The notes under the pieces: model-generated
Database searches by the model: none
The model's input: the letters and a program-made list of their open reading frames with translations, nothing else
Told to the model about the DNA's origin: nothing
Position numbers and translations under genes: made by a program
Part shown: in pieces, positions 6,756 through 16,043 of the stretch
How the letters are laid out: every line of letters begins with the position of its first letter
How positions within the stretch are numbered: position 1 is the stretch's first letter
Assembly: GCA_963837335.1 (NCBI GenBank)
Contig: CAWINS010000006.1
Coordinates: 1 to 64,000, forward strand
Source of the DNA: RYN-230 sp963837335
Lineage (GTDB): Bacteria; Actinomycetota; Actinomycetes; Streptosporangiales; Streptosporangiaceae
Direction of reading: 5' to 3'
Length of the DNA stretch: 64,000 nt

Positions 6756-7775
6756 ATGACGTCTGCAGCGCCGCGTCGAGCCGCACGTTCGCTGGCTTCC
6801 GTGCTGCCCGCGATCTTCGTGATCGGCAGTTCTCATAAGAGGAGAAGGCGGCATTTCGCCGGATACGCCACTCCCGGATACGCCACTCCACGGGGGGCGC
6901 CCACACGCCGGTTCAATGCCATGATGACAGTTGCATTGGCCGGATCTTTCCTGCTCACCGGGGCGGGGACGCGAGTCGGCAACGAGATGTCTGGGCCGGC
7001 CACGCACGCCACCTCAAGAACTGGTTTTTCAAGCCCCTTTTCAGGAACACCCCGCTATGAGCACTTGGCGCCTAAGAAAGTCAAGAAGGCTAGTCATCTG
7101 AACCGGGCCATTGGGCGGCGAATGGCTGCCAAGATTGCCAAGAGTCTGAGACTGCGAAGGGCCGATACCTTCACCAAAAAGCAGTACCTCAAATTCGTCT
7201 CCGGACGTGGTGTCGGCGGCAACGCTGCTGACGCGAGGTTGGTGGATGCGAGCATCCGAATCCTCACCAACACGACTGGGCGCCCGCTGTACTCTGTCGT
7301 AAACGGCGTCATAACGCCATCGGTTCTCGCCAGCTACGGGCTCTTCGTGAACGTGAAAGGCCTGCTGGAAAGCCCAGCTAACGCGGACGCCCCGACGAGA
7401 AAAGTGAACGCCGTGATCGCTCCTGGCGGCTACCTGGGCAGGTGGTGTTGGGCCAACGGTGCGATCTCTTCCTTGCTCATGCTCTACAGGTCGGCCTACA
7501 CGGTGGAGGCTATCTATGGCTTCGCATCGCAACAGCAGTCAGGTACGGCACAACTTGTGACCAACACCAAAGCAGGCGTAAGCAAGGAGGTTGGGATGTC
7601 GATGGCACCTGCCATCTGGCTGACCAACTTCGCGCTGATATACACCCTGAACCCAGCATTGGCAGCGGACATGCCCGCCCGCTGGGCCCCAATTCCCGCC
7701 ACCGTGGCTAACGCAATCCAGGCGAGCCCCACTGGCCAGGTCCCGTACAGCGAGTATGCGTCCGCCTTTAAATAG
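6756..7775 (+). CDS. Orphan secreted or membrane-anchored protein
   Basis: A 339-aa protein I do not recognise. ATG 6756 has AGGGGGG 8 bases upstream. The N-terminus is basic; a duplicated GYATP pentapeptide is encoded by a 15-bp tandem repeat (6859-6888); then MMTVALAGSFLLTGAG gives one hydrophobic segment that could be a late signal peptide or anchor. Next comes a very basic block (PKKVKKASHLNRAIGRR, residues ~110-145), then a neutral C-terminal half with hydrophobic patches (WCWANGAISSLLMLY). Base composition is clearly lower in GC than the neighbours and uses codons rare in the window, suggesting foreign origin. No enzyme motif is apparent; a secreted toxin/bacteriocin-like or adhesin role would be speculation. 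Confidence 0.6.
   Translation: MTSAAPRRAARSLASVLPAIFVIGSSHKRRRRHFAGYATPGYATPRGAPTRRFNAMMTVALAGSFLLTGAGTRVGNEMSGPATHATSRTGFSSPFSGTPRYEHLAPKKVKKASHLNRAIGRRMAAKIAKSLRLRRADTFTKKQYLKFVSGRGVGGNAADARLVDASIRILTNTTGRPLYSVVNGVITPSVLASYGLFVNVKGLLESPANADAPTRKVNAVIAPGGYLGRWCWANGAISSLLMLYRSAYTVEAIYGFASQQQSGTAQLVTNTKAGVSKEVGMSMAPAIWLTNFALIYTLNPALAADMPARWAPIPATVANAIQASPTGQVPYSEYASAFK
6859..6888 (+). repeat. 15-bp tandem duplication
   Basis: Two perfect copies of ccggatacgccactc (6859-6873 and 6874-6888) in the 5' part of the orphan gene, encoding a doubled GYATP pentapeptide. Confidence 0.9.
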
Positions 7776-7801
7776 TCCATCCGCTTAAATAGTCCATCCG
7801 C
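7768..7801 (+). repeat. 17-bp tandem duplication across a stop codon
   Basis: ttaaatagtccatccgc occurs twice back to back (7768-7784, 7785-7801). The first copy contains the TAG stop of the orphan gene. It is a short slippage or duplication scar at the gene's 3' end. Confidence 0.9.
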
Positions 7802-7910
7802 TGCAAGCGGAGCCTGCCGTCCTGAGCTGACCCTGACCGGGTGCACTCATCTGCTGTCCTGGGTCAAGCGCGTCCCCTGGCCAGACGAGCGGGCCCGATA
7901 GCGTGAGGGG

Positions 7911-8333
7911 ATGGCATCTACCGACAGGATCGAGGCGTTCCTCGCTGAGCCGCGTAACGTCATCGTCGCCGGGATCCGCCGCGACGGGCGCCCGCACCTG
8001 AGCCCCAACTGGTTCTACTGGGACGGCCAGCGCTTCTACGTCTCCACCACGCGAGACCGGGTGAAGTACGCCATCTTCCGCCGGGATCCGCGAGCGCAGC
8101 TGCTTATCGACGATCCCACCGGTTTTCGCGCCGTGCTGGTTCCGGGAACCGTCGAGATCCGCGAGGATCTCGCCGCGGAGCTACCCCGTTTCCGCGCCAT
8201 CCGGGAGAAGCACGGGATGTCCGTGCCGGACGACGATGAGCATCTGCGGGCACTCACGGCGGACGGACGGGTTCTGCTGGCCATCACACCCCCGGGGCCG
8301 CCCTCGGGCTGGACGAGCTGGGGCCTGGACTAA
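7911..8333 (+). CDS. PPOX-class F420-dependent enzyme family protein
   Basis: A 140-aa split-barrel flavin/deazaflavin-binding protein. It starts with an RIEAFLAEPRNVIVAGI helix-strand, then DGRPHLSPNWFYWDGQRFYVSTT, the pattern of the F420-dependent pyridoxamine-oxidase-like family of actinomycetes, in which the polar residues of the RVKYAIF block contact the cofactor phosphate. Family members reduce or oxidise varied small molecules with F420; the substrate is unknown. It ends TSWGLD. The gene follows the orphan gene by 135 bp and precedes an MDR reductase by 53 bp, so the two redox genes may be co-transcribed. Confidence 0.88.
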   Translation: MASTDRIEAFLAEPRNVIVAGIRRDGRPHLSPNWFYWDGQRFYVSTTRDRVKYAIFRRDPRAQLLIDDPTGFRAVLVPGTVEIREDLAAELPRFRAIREKHGMSVPDDDEHLRALTADGRVLLAITPPGPPSGWTSWGLD

Positions 8334-8386
8334 CTGCCTGATCCCTGGACACCGACTCTCCTACCCCGGGAAGGAAGGCAGGGCCC

Positions 8387-9400
8387 ATGGAGTCCTCGCC
8401 GGCCACCATGCGCGCCGTCCGGCTCTCCGCCCCCGGCCCCGTGGACAATCTGCGGCTGACCACGCTCCCGCTCCCGCCCGAGCGGGACGGCTGGGTACGC
8501 ATCCGCGTCGAGGCGTTCGGCCTCAACCGCTCGGAGCTGAAGCTCCGGCTGGGTCTGAGCGCAGGCGTCAGCTTTCCCCGGGTGCCGGGTATCGAGGCCG
8601 CCGGCACCGTCAACGCGGCCCCGGCCGGCAGCGGGCTGGCTCGCGGGCAGAAGGTCGTCGCGATGATGGGTGACATGGGCCGCACCTACGACGGCGGCTA
8701 TGCCGAGTACACGTCGGTGCCGCTGTCCCAGGTCATCCCCATCGACACCGACCTGCCCTGGGAGGTGCTGGGCGGCCTGCCGGAGATGGTGCAGACCGCC
8801 TACGGCTCGCTCACCATCGGCCTGGACCTGCAGCCCGGTCAGTCCGTGCTGATCCGCGGCGGCACCTCCTCGGTGGGCCTGGCCGCCGCCGCGCTCGCCA
8901 CCTGGCGCGGCGCCACGGTGCTGTCCACCACCCGGCAGGCCGGGCGCCTCGCTTTGCTGGCCGAGCGCGGCGTCAACCATCCCTTGCTCGACACCGGCGA
9001 GGTCGCGCCCGCCGTGCGCGACCTGTACCCGGACGGCGTCGACGCCGCCCTTGATCTCGTCGGCACGCCGACCCTGCCCGACACCCTGCGCGCGGTGCGC
9101 GTGCACGGCACGGCCTGCTTCGGCGGCAGCCTCTCTAACCAGTGGACGGTGCGGGACTTCTCCCCGAACGAGTACCTGCCTAAAGGTGTGCGCCTGGCGG
9201 GCTACTTCGGCGACGCCGCCGACCTGCCCCGGGAGGCCTTCCAGGACATCCTCGACGCGATCGCGGCCGGCCGCCTGGCCTTCCCCGCAGACCGCGTCTA
9301 CGACGGCCTGGAGCAAGTGCCGCAGGCCCACGACGACATGGAGCACGACCGCGCCACCGGCAAGCTCGTCGTCCGGGTCCGGCATTCATACGCCAGCTAA
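8387..9400 (+). CDS. Zinc-independent MDR/quinone oxidoreductase-like enzyme
   Basis: A 337-aa medium-chain dehydrogenase/reductase. The N-terminal GroES-like domain has GLNRSELKLR and PGIEAAGTV; the Rossmann domain carries the NADPH-binding block VLIRGGTSSVGLAAAALA (around residues 160-177). The structural-zinc cysteine cluster and catalytic zinc ligands of alcohol dehydrogenases are missing, so it belongs with quinone oxidoreductases/enoyl reductases that use NADPH. ATG 8387 is preceded by GGAAGGAAGGCAGGG. The substrate is not predictable. Confidence 0.9.
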   Translation: MESSPATMRAVRLSAPGPVDNLRLTTLPLPPERDGWVRIRVEAFGLNRSELKLRLGLSAGVSFPRVPGIEAAGTVNAAPAGSGLARGQKVVAMMGDMGRTYDGGYAEYTSVPLSQVIPIDTDLPWEVLGGLPEMVQTAYGSLTIGLDLQPGQSVLIRGGTSSVGLAAAALATWRGATVLSTTRQAGRLALLAERGVNHPLLDTGEVAPAVRDLYPDGVDAALDLVGTPTLPDTLRAVRVHGTACFGGSLSNQWTVRDFSPNEYLPKGVRLAGYFGDAADLPREAFQDILDAIAAGRLAFPADRVYDGLEQVPQAHDDMEHDRATGKLVVRVRHSYAS

Positions 9401-9519
9401 GACTGGCCGACCACGCCAGGCAGAACTCGGGAGCCAGGCGTGCGTACCCCGGTCAGTTTCTGAGCGGGACATGCCCCGCCGACGGCCCGCGTCCGGCGCT
9501 CGCGGAAGATAATGGTTCA

Positions 9520-9993
9520 ATGCACATCCGGATTGAAGGCGTTGACCTGCCGGGTCGATCGTGCGGTCCGAGCAATGACGTTCCAGACGGCTACCGCAAC
9601 ATTCATGTGGGAATCCAGCGCCGTGGCAAACGTGACGAATTGCTCGGCCTGACCCCGGGCGATGCGCCTGCTGCGACGTGGACATTCGAGTGCCAGCTCA
9701 GCGGGGCCAGGGATCCGGACGGCATCGCCCCGGACGTTAAAGGCCCCTACATTCAAGGCCCGCCCGGCGGCCGTTTCATCTACCTGAACTGGGTCACCAT
9801 CGACGACGCCGGCACGGCCACGCTCTTCCGCCGGGCCAAACTGTGGCTCGACGGCGTGCCACCAGAGGTTCTCGCCGAGGCGGCCAGGACCGGCCTGCTC
9901 GTCGGCCGGCTTGGCCTGACCGACCCGAAGGGCAATCCAACATGCTCCGCCGGCCGGCCACCAACAATCGAATGGTCTGCTGGCCCGGCCTGA
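9520..9993 (+). CDS. DUF5990 family protein
   Basis: A 157-aa cytosolic protein with the DUF5990 layout: N-terminal MHIRIEGVDLPGRSC, central VQRRGKRDELLGLTPGDAPAATWTFECQ-like segment, then DVKGPYIQGPPGGRFIYLNWV and a C-terminal LGLTDPKGNPTCSAGRPP block. The family occurs mainly in actinomycetes and has no known function. It is mostly beta strand by eye. ATG 9520 has GGAAG upstream. Confidence 0.8.
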   Translation: MHIRIEGVDLPGRSCGPSNDVPDGYRNIHVGIQRRGKRDELLGLTPGDAPAATWTFECQLSGARDPDGIAPDVKGPYIQGPPGGRFIYLNWVTIDDAGTATLFRRAKLWLDGVPPEVLAEAARTGLLVGRLGLTDPKGNPTCSAGRPPTIEWSAGPA

Positions 9994-10080
9994 CCCGGCA
10001 CCTGACGGCCGGAAAATCAGTCGCGGCAAAGGCCTTCCATCGGGCAGCATAGCCAGGCTGGTGGTTGGGAATGGGGCCAA

Positions 10081-11920
10081 ATGACTGCACCTGAACATGG
10101 TCGCGGCTCACCGGCCCGGAAACGGTCGGTGCTGCTCGCGCTGCGCTACTACGGCCGCCAGATGGCCCGGCTCCGGCGCTTCACGGTGCCTGCGATGTTG
10201 CTGCCCGCGCTGGGAAACACGTGCACCTACTACGTCGCGCCGCTGATCGTCGCTCAACTGGTCGGCCGCTTGGTCGGCCGCGGGTCCGTCGGCACCGGTG
10301 GGGCGATGCCGTATGTGCTCGGCTTCGCGGGCGTGCTTCTTTTCGCCGAGATCTTGTGGCGGATCGGCATCCACTGCCTGAACCGCCTCGACGGTCGCGG
10401 AATCGAGAACCTCTACGTGATCGGCATGGACGAACTGCTGGCGAAAGACGCGGCGTTCTTCCACGACAACTTCGCCGGTTCGCTGACCAAGCGGGTGCTG
10501 AGCTTCGCTTCCCGGTTCGAGGACTTCACCGACAATCTGGTGTTCAACATCGTCGGCAGCCTGGTGCCGCTTGTGTTCGCGTCGGTGGTGCTGTGGCGCT
10601 ATGACCCGTTGCTCGTCGCCGGGCTCATCGGCCTGATCGCGATCACCGGCGCCGGCATCGCACCGCTGATCCGCCGTCGTCAGAGGCTCGTCGACCAGCG
10701 CGAGGAAGCGATCGCGCGCGTGTCCGGGCACGTCGCCGACAGCCTGATGAACATGGACACGATCCGCGCGTTCGCTGCCGGGGACCGGGAGGCCGCCGAG
10801 CACCGGTCGCGCGTCGCCGACCAGCGGCGGAAGTCGGTGCGGTCCTGGGACTACGCGAACCTGCGCATCGACACGCTGGTCGCGCCCGTGTCCGTGCTGA
10901 CCAACGTGTTCGGTCTGCTGCTTGCGGTCGCACTCGGCGGGGGCAAGCACGGAATCGAGGCGATCATCGTGGCCTTCACGTACTACTCCAATGCGACGCG
11001 GATCATGTTCGAGTTCAACCAGATCTACCGCTCTCTGGAGAGCTCGCTGACTGAAGCCGCGCAGTTCACCGAGTTGCTGCTGACCCAGCCGGCGGTGGTT
11101 GACCCGATCGCGCCCGAGCCGCTGCAGCCGAAGGCGAGCGACGTCCGCTTCGAGCACGTGACGTTCGCGCACGCGGGCGGAGCCACCGCTATTCACCGGC
11201 CTCGACCTGGCTGTGCCGAGCGGGACCACGCTCGGTCTGGTCGGCCGGTCAGGCGGTGGCAAGACCACGCTGACCCGTCTTCTGCTGCGGATGATGGATG
11301 TCAGGGAGGGCCGGATCCTGATCGGCGGCCAGGACATCAGCAAGCTGCGCCAGTCAGACCTGCGCAGCCTGATCGCCTACGTGGCTCAGGTTCCTGCGTT
11401 GTTCCACCGGACGCTGCGCGACAACATCGCGTTCGCGCGCCCGCACGCGACCGACGCGGAGATCCACCAGGCGGCGCAGGCGGCGCATGTGACAGAGTTC
11501 GCTGACGCCCTGCCGGACGGATTCGACACGATGGTCGGCGAGCGGGGCGTGAAGTTGTCCGGCGGGCAGCAGCAGCGAGTCGCGCTGGCCCGGGCGATCC
11601 TGCGTGACGCGCCGATCCTGCTGCTCGACGAGGCGACCAGCGCGCTGGACTCGGAGAGCGAGATCCTGGTCCAGCAGGCGTTGTGGCAGCTCATGGAGGG
11701 CAGGACCGCGCTCGTCGTCGCGCACCGGCTGAGCACGGTCGCGCGCATGGACCAGCTGGTCGTGCTCGACCATGGCCGGATCGTCGAGAAGGGCACGCAC
11801 GACGAGCTGCTCCGTCTCGACGGAACCTACGCCAGGCTGTGGCGGCACCAGTCGGGCGGCTTCCTGGACGACGACGGGGCGGCAGCGATGCTTTCACAGG
11901 CCCCGAGGCTGAGCGCATGA
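10081..11920 (+). pseudogene. ABC exporter (fused TM-NBD), one frameshift
   Basis: One protein of about 612 aa is encoded across two frames. The first frame (10081 to ~11190) gives a six-helix type IV ABC transmembrane domain ending SDVRFEHVTFAHAGGATA. The second (~11190-11920) continues as FTGLDLAVPSGTTLGLVGRSGGGKT with Walker A, the LSGGQQQR signature, Walker B ILLLDEATSALD and the H-loop VVAHRLST. The join is at gccaccgctattcacc near 11190, where one base gained or two lost explain the break. Everything either side is well preserved, so this may be sequencing error or recent inactivation. The substrate is unknown; drug or lipid export is typical. Confidence 0.85.
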
Positions 11921-11990
11921 ACCCTCTCGCGCGTGCTCGCCGAAAGGTTGGGACCTCATGGCGTGGGTCGGTGGCTGACTGGTCGGGCAT

Positions 11991-12683
11991 TCAAGGTTGG
12001 CTACGACCTGCCTGGCCGGTGTGGCGGTCCGGTGCTCTCGAGACAAGATCATGGTCGAAGGCGTAGACCACCGCGGCGGCCCGGTCGCGCAATTGCAGTT
12101 TCGTGAACACGTGGTTGATGTGCGTCTTCACAGTGCCCTCGCCGACGAATAGCCCGGCGGCGATCTCGGCGTTCGTCTTGCCCTGCCCGATGAGCGCTAG
12201 GACCTCGCGTTCGCGGCCTGTCAGGGCATCGAGCCTGGCGTCTGAGCCTGCGGGCGCGGGCGCGGCGGTGCGGTAGATGGCCAGCACCCGTCCGGTGACG
12301 GCCGGATCGAGCCACGCTCCGCCCTCGGCTACCACCCGGACGGCTTGCTGCAAGTCCTTGGCAGGCACGCCCTTGAGGATGAAACCGGACGCCCCGGCCC
12401 GCAGGACGCCCGCCAGCACCTCGTCATCGTCGAACGTGGTCAGGGCCAGCACGGGCGGGCTGCCGTCGCGGCCCCGCAGCGCGCGAGTCGCCCGCACGCC
12501 ATCGACCATCGGCATCCGCACGTCCATCAGCACTATGTCGGGCGTGAGCGAGTCGACCGCCGCGATCACCTCGCTGCCGTCGGCGCACTCGCCGACGACG
12601 TCGAAGCCGAACTCTGTGCGCAGGATGCCGCGCAAGCCGGTTCGCACGAGCTCCTGGTCGTCGACGAGCAACACCCGGATCAT
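11991..12683 (-). CDS. NarL/FixJ-family response regulator
   Basis: A 230-aa two-component regulator. The receiver domain (1-~120) has the acidic pair DD near the start, the phospho-acceptor in PDIVLMDVRMP and a T/K pair (ALTTFDD; FILKG). The C-terminal LuxR-type HTH reads LTGREREVLALIGQGKTNAEIAAGLFVGEGTVKTHINHVFTKL. Its ATG overlaps the stop of the upstream histidine kinase by four bases (ATGA 12680-12683), so they are translationally coupled. It is the last gene of the leftward ABC/two-component operon and converges on the ABC exporter. Confidence 0.95.
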   Translation of the reverse strand: MIRVLLVDDQELVRTGLRGILRTEFGFDVVGECADGSEVIAAVDSLTPDIVLMDVRMPMVDGVRATRALRGRDGSPPVLALTTFDDDEVLAGVLRAGASGFILKGVPAKDLQQAVRVVAEGGAWLDPAVTGRVLAIYRTAAPAPAGSDARLDALTGREREVLALIGQGKTNAEIAAGLFVGEGTVKTHINHVFTKLQLRDRAAAVVYAFDHDLVSRAPDRHTGQAGRSQP

Positions 12684-13826
12684 GTCGCGCCCTCTCGCCT
12701 TCGGCTGGGATTCAGGGGGAGAACGGCCCTGACCAGCCAGCCGTGGCCGCCGGGCCCCGCCGTGCAGGTGCCGCCCAGCGACTGGGCCCGTTCGCGCATG
12801 TTCAGCACCCCGAATCCGGTGCCGGTGCCGGTCCTGGGTTCGGCCGCGGTGTTGACAGCCAGCCGTACCTCGTCTGCACCGACCGCGACATGCACCGTAG
12901 TCTGCGATCCGGGTGCATGCTTGATCGCGTTGGTCAGCGCTTCCTGCACAATTCTGTACAGAGCAAGGCCGGTAGTGGCCGGCAGCCGCCCGACGTTCCC
13001 GTCCACGGTGAACGCGGCGTCGGCGCCGGCGGACCGGAACTGCTCGATCAGCACCGGCAGGCCGTCGGCGCCGGGCAGCGGCGATGTCCGGCCGGCGTCA
13101 CCATCCTGATGCAGCATCCCGACAGCCATCCGGACCTCGTCCAGGCTCGCCCGGCCGAGGCGCTCGGCCTCGGCCAGCGAACGCGTGGCGTCGTCCAGGT
13201 CATGCTCCACAGCCAGCCGAGCGCTGCTGACATGCAGGAGCGACACCGTGAGCGTGTGCGCGATGACATCGTGGAGCTCGCGGGCGATGCGGTTGCGCTC
13301 CTCTGACCTGGCCCGTTCGGCCAGGCCAGCCTGGGCTTCCCTGAGCTGCGCCATGAGATCGCGCTCTCGCCGGACCAGCAGGCCGGCTGCGACAGAGAGC
13401 GTGATGCCCGCCATCCAGGCGGCCCAGCCCGGGTCGGCGTCAATCCACAGCCACTCGACCGCGAACAGGACCAGAGTGCCAGCCCAGTACGATCAGGGCA
13501 TCCTGGCGTCTTCCGGTGAGCGCGCACCAGACGCCGATCAGGCATACGGCGAACCAGCCCAGGTTGGTTGAGGTGGCGTGCCCGAGTACCGCCAGCCCGG
13601 CGGTCGCTACCGCCGCGCTCGGCAGCAGGTATCGCCGCTGCTGTTGCCACAGAAGCGATGCACCGCCGCCGATGGCCGCCGCTGCCGCGAGGGCCGCAGC
13701 AGCAGGGCTCAGGGTTAGCGGCAGGAGCCCGACGCCGACCAGGGCAGCGAACAAGCCGAGAGCCATCCAGCGCGCCCATCCCGCCGAGAGCTCGGCGGGA
13801 TGGAACGTTCCCGGATCGTGGCTCAT
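12680..13826 (-). pseudogene. NarL-type sensor histidine kinase, one frameshift
   Basis: Reading from ATG 13826, a multi-pass N-terminal membrane part (ALGLFAALVGVGLLPL, then further helices) leads to a break near 13478-13490; in the next frame it resumes as TLVLFAVEWLWIDADPGWAAW and runs to 12680. The kinase core has the HisKA_3 phosphorylation block ERNRIARELHDVIAHTLTV and HATPase motifs (EALTNAIKHAP, GFGVLNMRERAQSLGG). Together about 381 aa, normal for the family. A single indel separates the membrane sensor from the catalytic half. The partner response regulator overlaps its 3' end; the upstream neighbours are an ABC permease and ATPase. Confidence 0.85.
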
Positions 13827-13929
13827 GTCTTGGATGCTACGGCTGGCGGAATGGGCCGGGTGCCCGCGAACGGTCCTCGCGGCCAGCCCGGGCCAGGCAA
13901 TGCTGTCCGGTGCACGGCGCCGTCTCGGG

Positions 13930-14666
13930 TCACAGGGCCGTGCGGCGGGCCGCGAGGGCAGTAGCGGCCACCGCCAGGGCGGCTACCGCGGCCAGGGATC
14001 CGGTAGCTGACCCGAGGCCGAGCCAGGGCTCGCGCACCGCGTTCGTCAGCAACGTCAGCGGCAGGGGCCCAGCCACTTGCCGCACGACCGAGCCCATCAC
14101 GTGCGGTGGCGGGCCGCCCGCGCCGAGCAGGAACGACGGGAAGAAGATCAGCAGGCCGACGGCCTGGGCGGATCGCGCCGACGGGAGTACCGAGCCGAGC
14201 ACCACGCCGAGGCTGACGAAGGCGATCGAGCCCAGGGCCAGCGCGGCCGTGACTCGCCACCACGCGTGCACGGGGGAATGCCGTAGACCGGCGCGGCGAC
14301 AGCGAGCAGCAGCGCGCAGCTGACCGTAGTCGTGGCCAGCCCGACGATGAGCTGGGATATCGGGAACGACCAGCGCGGGAACCCGGCCGCCGCAAAACGG
14401 CGGAGCACGCCGCGCTCCCGGTAGGACGCCAGATGGACCGGCAGCATCACCAGGCCCATCGCGGCGATCACCACGGTCAGGTACGACGCCACGTACCAGT
14501 GCGCGGGATTGACGAAGTCGAATGCCTGATCTGGCTGGGTACCGAACGCGCCGCCGATGATCAGCATCGTCACGATCGGGAATGCGACTACGAACGTCAG
14601 CACGAGCGGATCGCGCATCATGAGCTTGAGCTCGGCCTGGACAAGTCGTCCGACGGCGCTGTTCAT
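13930..14666 (-). pseudogene. ABC-2 type permease, one frameshift at a C5 run
   Basis: From ATG 14666 the product is a DrrB-like ABC-2 permease: cytosolic start NSAVGRLVQAELKLMMRDP, then TM helices through VYGIPP. At about 14270 (five C on the minus strand) the frame changes and resumes with VHAWWRVTAALALGSIAFVSLGVVLGSVLP, the LLIFFPSFLLGAGGP helix region and a final TM ending ARRTAL. The total would be ~245 aa, the usual length. It pairs with the ATPase upstream (ATGA overlap 14663-14666) to form an exporter. A homopolymer indel makes assembly error plausible. Confidence 0.85.
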
Positions 14667-15628
14667 CGCTTGCCTCCTACTAGCTCGTTGCGCGCTCTCG
14701 CTGGCGCGGTTGTCTCCGGCGGCCCTGGCTCGAGGAGGGTGAGCAGCGCGTCCTCAAGATCAGGGACGTGGACGCCGAGATCGCGGGGGACCGTTCCGCG
14801 CCGGACAAGGCTGGCGCCGACGTGCGCGATGATGCGGCGGTCGCCCTGCACAATCACCCGGGTGCCGGTTCGCTCCACCTGCCGCACGCCGTCCAGCTGC
14901 CCGAGCTCGTCCAGCAGGGCCACCGAAAGGTCGGGCAGCGTGAACTGGACTGTCGCGGTGGCCGCGTAGCGATCCACCAGCTCGGCCGGCGTGCCTGTGT
15001 CGATGACGCGGCCGGCGCGCATCACGACCACCCGGTCACATAGCGCCTCCGCCTCGTCCATCTCGTGGGTCACCAGCAGCACGGTGGTGCCCGCGTCGTG
15101 CAGCCGCCGGACGGCCGCCCATACCTCGCGGCGCGCGGCCGGATCGAGGCCCTGGGTGAGCTCGTCGAGGATGACCAGGCGGGGCCGATTGAGCAGCGCG
15201 AGCACGAGGAAAAGCCGCTGCCGCTCTCCGCCGCTGAGCGAGGAGAACACCGAGCGTCGGCGGGCGCCCAGCCCGAACTGCTCAAGCAGCCCGTCGCCAT
15301 AAGGTCCGGCCGAGGTAGCGAAAAGGCGCACCGCCTCCGCCACGCGCAGCCGGTCGGGCAGCGCCGAGTCCTGCAGCTGGCTGCCGATCAGCGGCCGCAG
15401 CTGCGCCGCCTGGGTGCTCGGGTCGTAACCGAGCACCCGCAGCGATCCGGCGTCCGGACTCCGCAGGCCCTGGATGCACTCGACGGTCGTCGTCTTCCCG
15501 GCGCCGTTAGCGCCGGCCAGGCCGACGATCTCGCCGGCCCGGACGTCGAGGTCAAGTTCGTGTACTACAACTCTTGTTCCGTAGGCCTTACGCAGCCCGC
15601 GGACGGTCACAACATCGCGTTCTGTCAT
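14663..15628 (-). CDS. DrrA-like ABC transporter ATP-binding protein
   Basis: A 321-aa nucleotide-binding subunit. Walker A is GANGAGKTT, the Q-loop is in GSQLQDS, the signature is LSGGERQR, Walker B is LVILDELTQGLDP, and the H-loop is VTHEMDE. A C-terminal extension of ~90 residues is typical of DrrA-type drug-export ATPases. ATG 15628 gives MTERDVVTVRGLRKAYG, the usual start; the open frame further upstream is not protein-like. It opens the leftward operon ATPase-permease-kinase-regulator, the arrangement of signal-responsive export systems for peptides or antibiotics. Confidence 0.92.
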   Translation of the reverse strand: MTERDVVTVRGLRKAYGTRVVVHELDLDVRAGEIVGLAGANGAGKTTTVECIQGLRSPDAGSLRVLGYDPSTQAAQLRPLIGSQLQDSALPDRLRVAEAVRLFATSAGPYGDGLLEQFGLGARRRSVFSSLSGGERQRLFLVLALLNRPRLVILDELTQGLDPAARREVWAAVRRLHDAGTTVLLVTHEMDEAEALCDRVVVMRAGRVIDTGTPAELVDRYAATATVQFTLPDLSVALLDELGQLDGVRQVERTGTRVIVQGDRRIIAHVGASLVRRGTVPRDLGVHVPDLEDALLTLLEPGPPETTAPARARNELVGGKR

Positions 15629-15952
15629 GTGCTCTATCGTCGCGACGCGCGGATACACGCGCGTCAGCCCGAAGGTAGAGCCGCGTCTATATCCAGGGAT
15701 GGAGAAGCTGAGCCGGAGTCCGCCCAGGGCACGCTGGGGCCGCGGCCCGCCCGGTGGCGCACGGGAGGGAGCCGCAGCCGACGGTACAGGCAGCGGCATC
15801 TACGCTGGCATACACGCAGAACACCCCGGCCAGGCCGGTCAGCTCCAGTACCCTCAGCACGGCTGCCTGCGGGGCGGCCAGCAACAGCGTCTGCGCAGCG
15901 ACACTGCTCAAATTACCGCTGCAGCAGGGCCCAGCGGCTATGGCAAGCCTTA
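15629..15952 (-). pseudogene. STAS-domain (anti-sigma antagonist) remnant in intergenic DNA
   Basis: Within this gene-poor stretch, the minus strand around 15790-15911 encodes SSVAAQTLLLAAPQAAVLRVLELTGLAGVFCVYASVDAA, presented here in overlapping parts: the LRVLELTGL...VYASV pattern is the C-terminal helix-strand of STAS proteins such as RsbV/BldG homologues. The phospho-serine site (D-S-S/T-G) is absent, and no start fits. It looks like the tail of a decayed gene. The remaining sequence to 15629 shows only the promoter region of the ABC operon without clear hexamers. Confidence 0.4.
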
Positions 15953-16043
15953 GGCAACGTTGAATCGCCCGCCGGCGAGTCCCAGGCTCACCCGGTGAGT
16001 CCGAAGCTCTTTCAGTTGCCGCGACAACGAAATGTTGCCGGAC

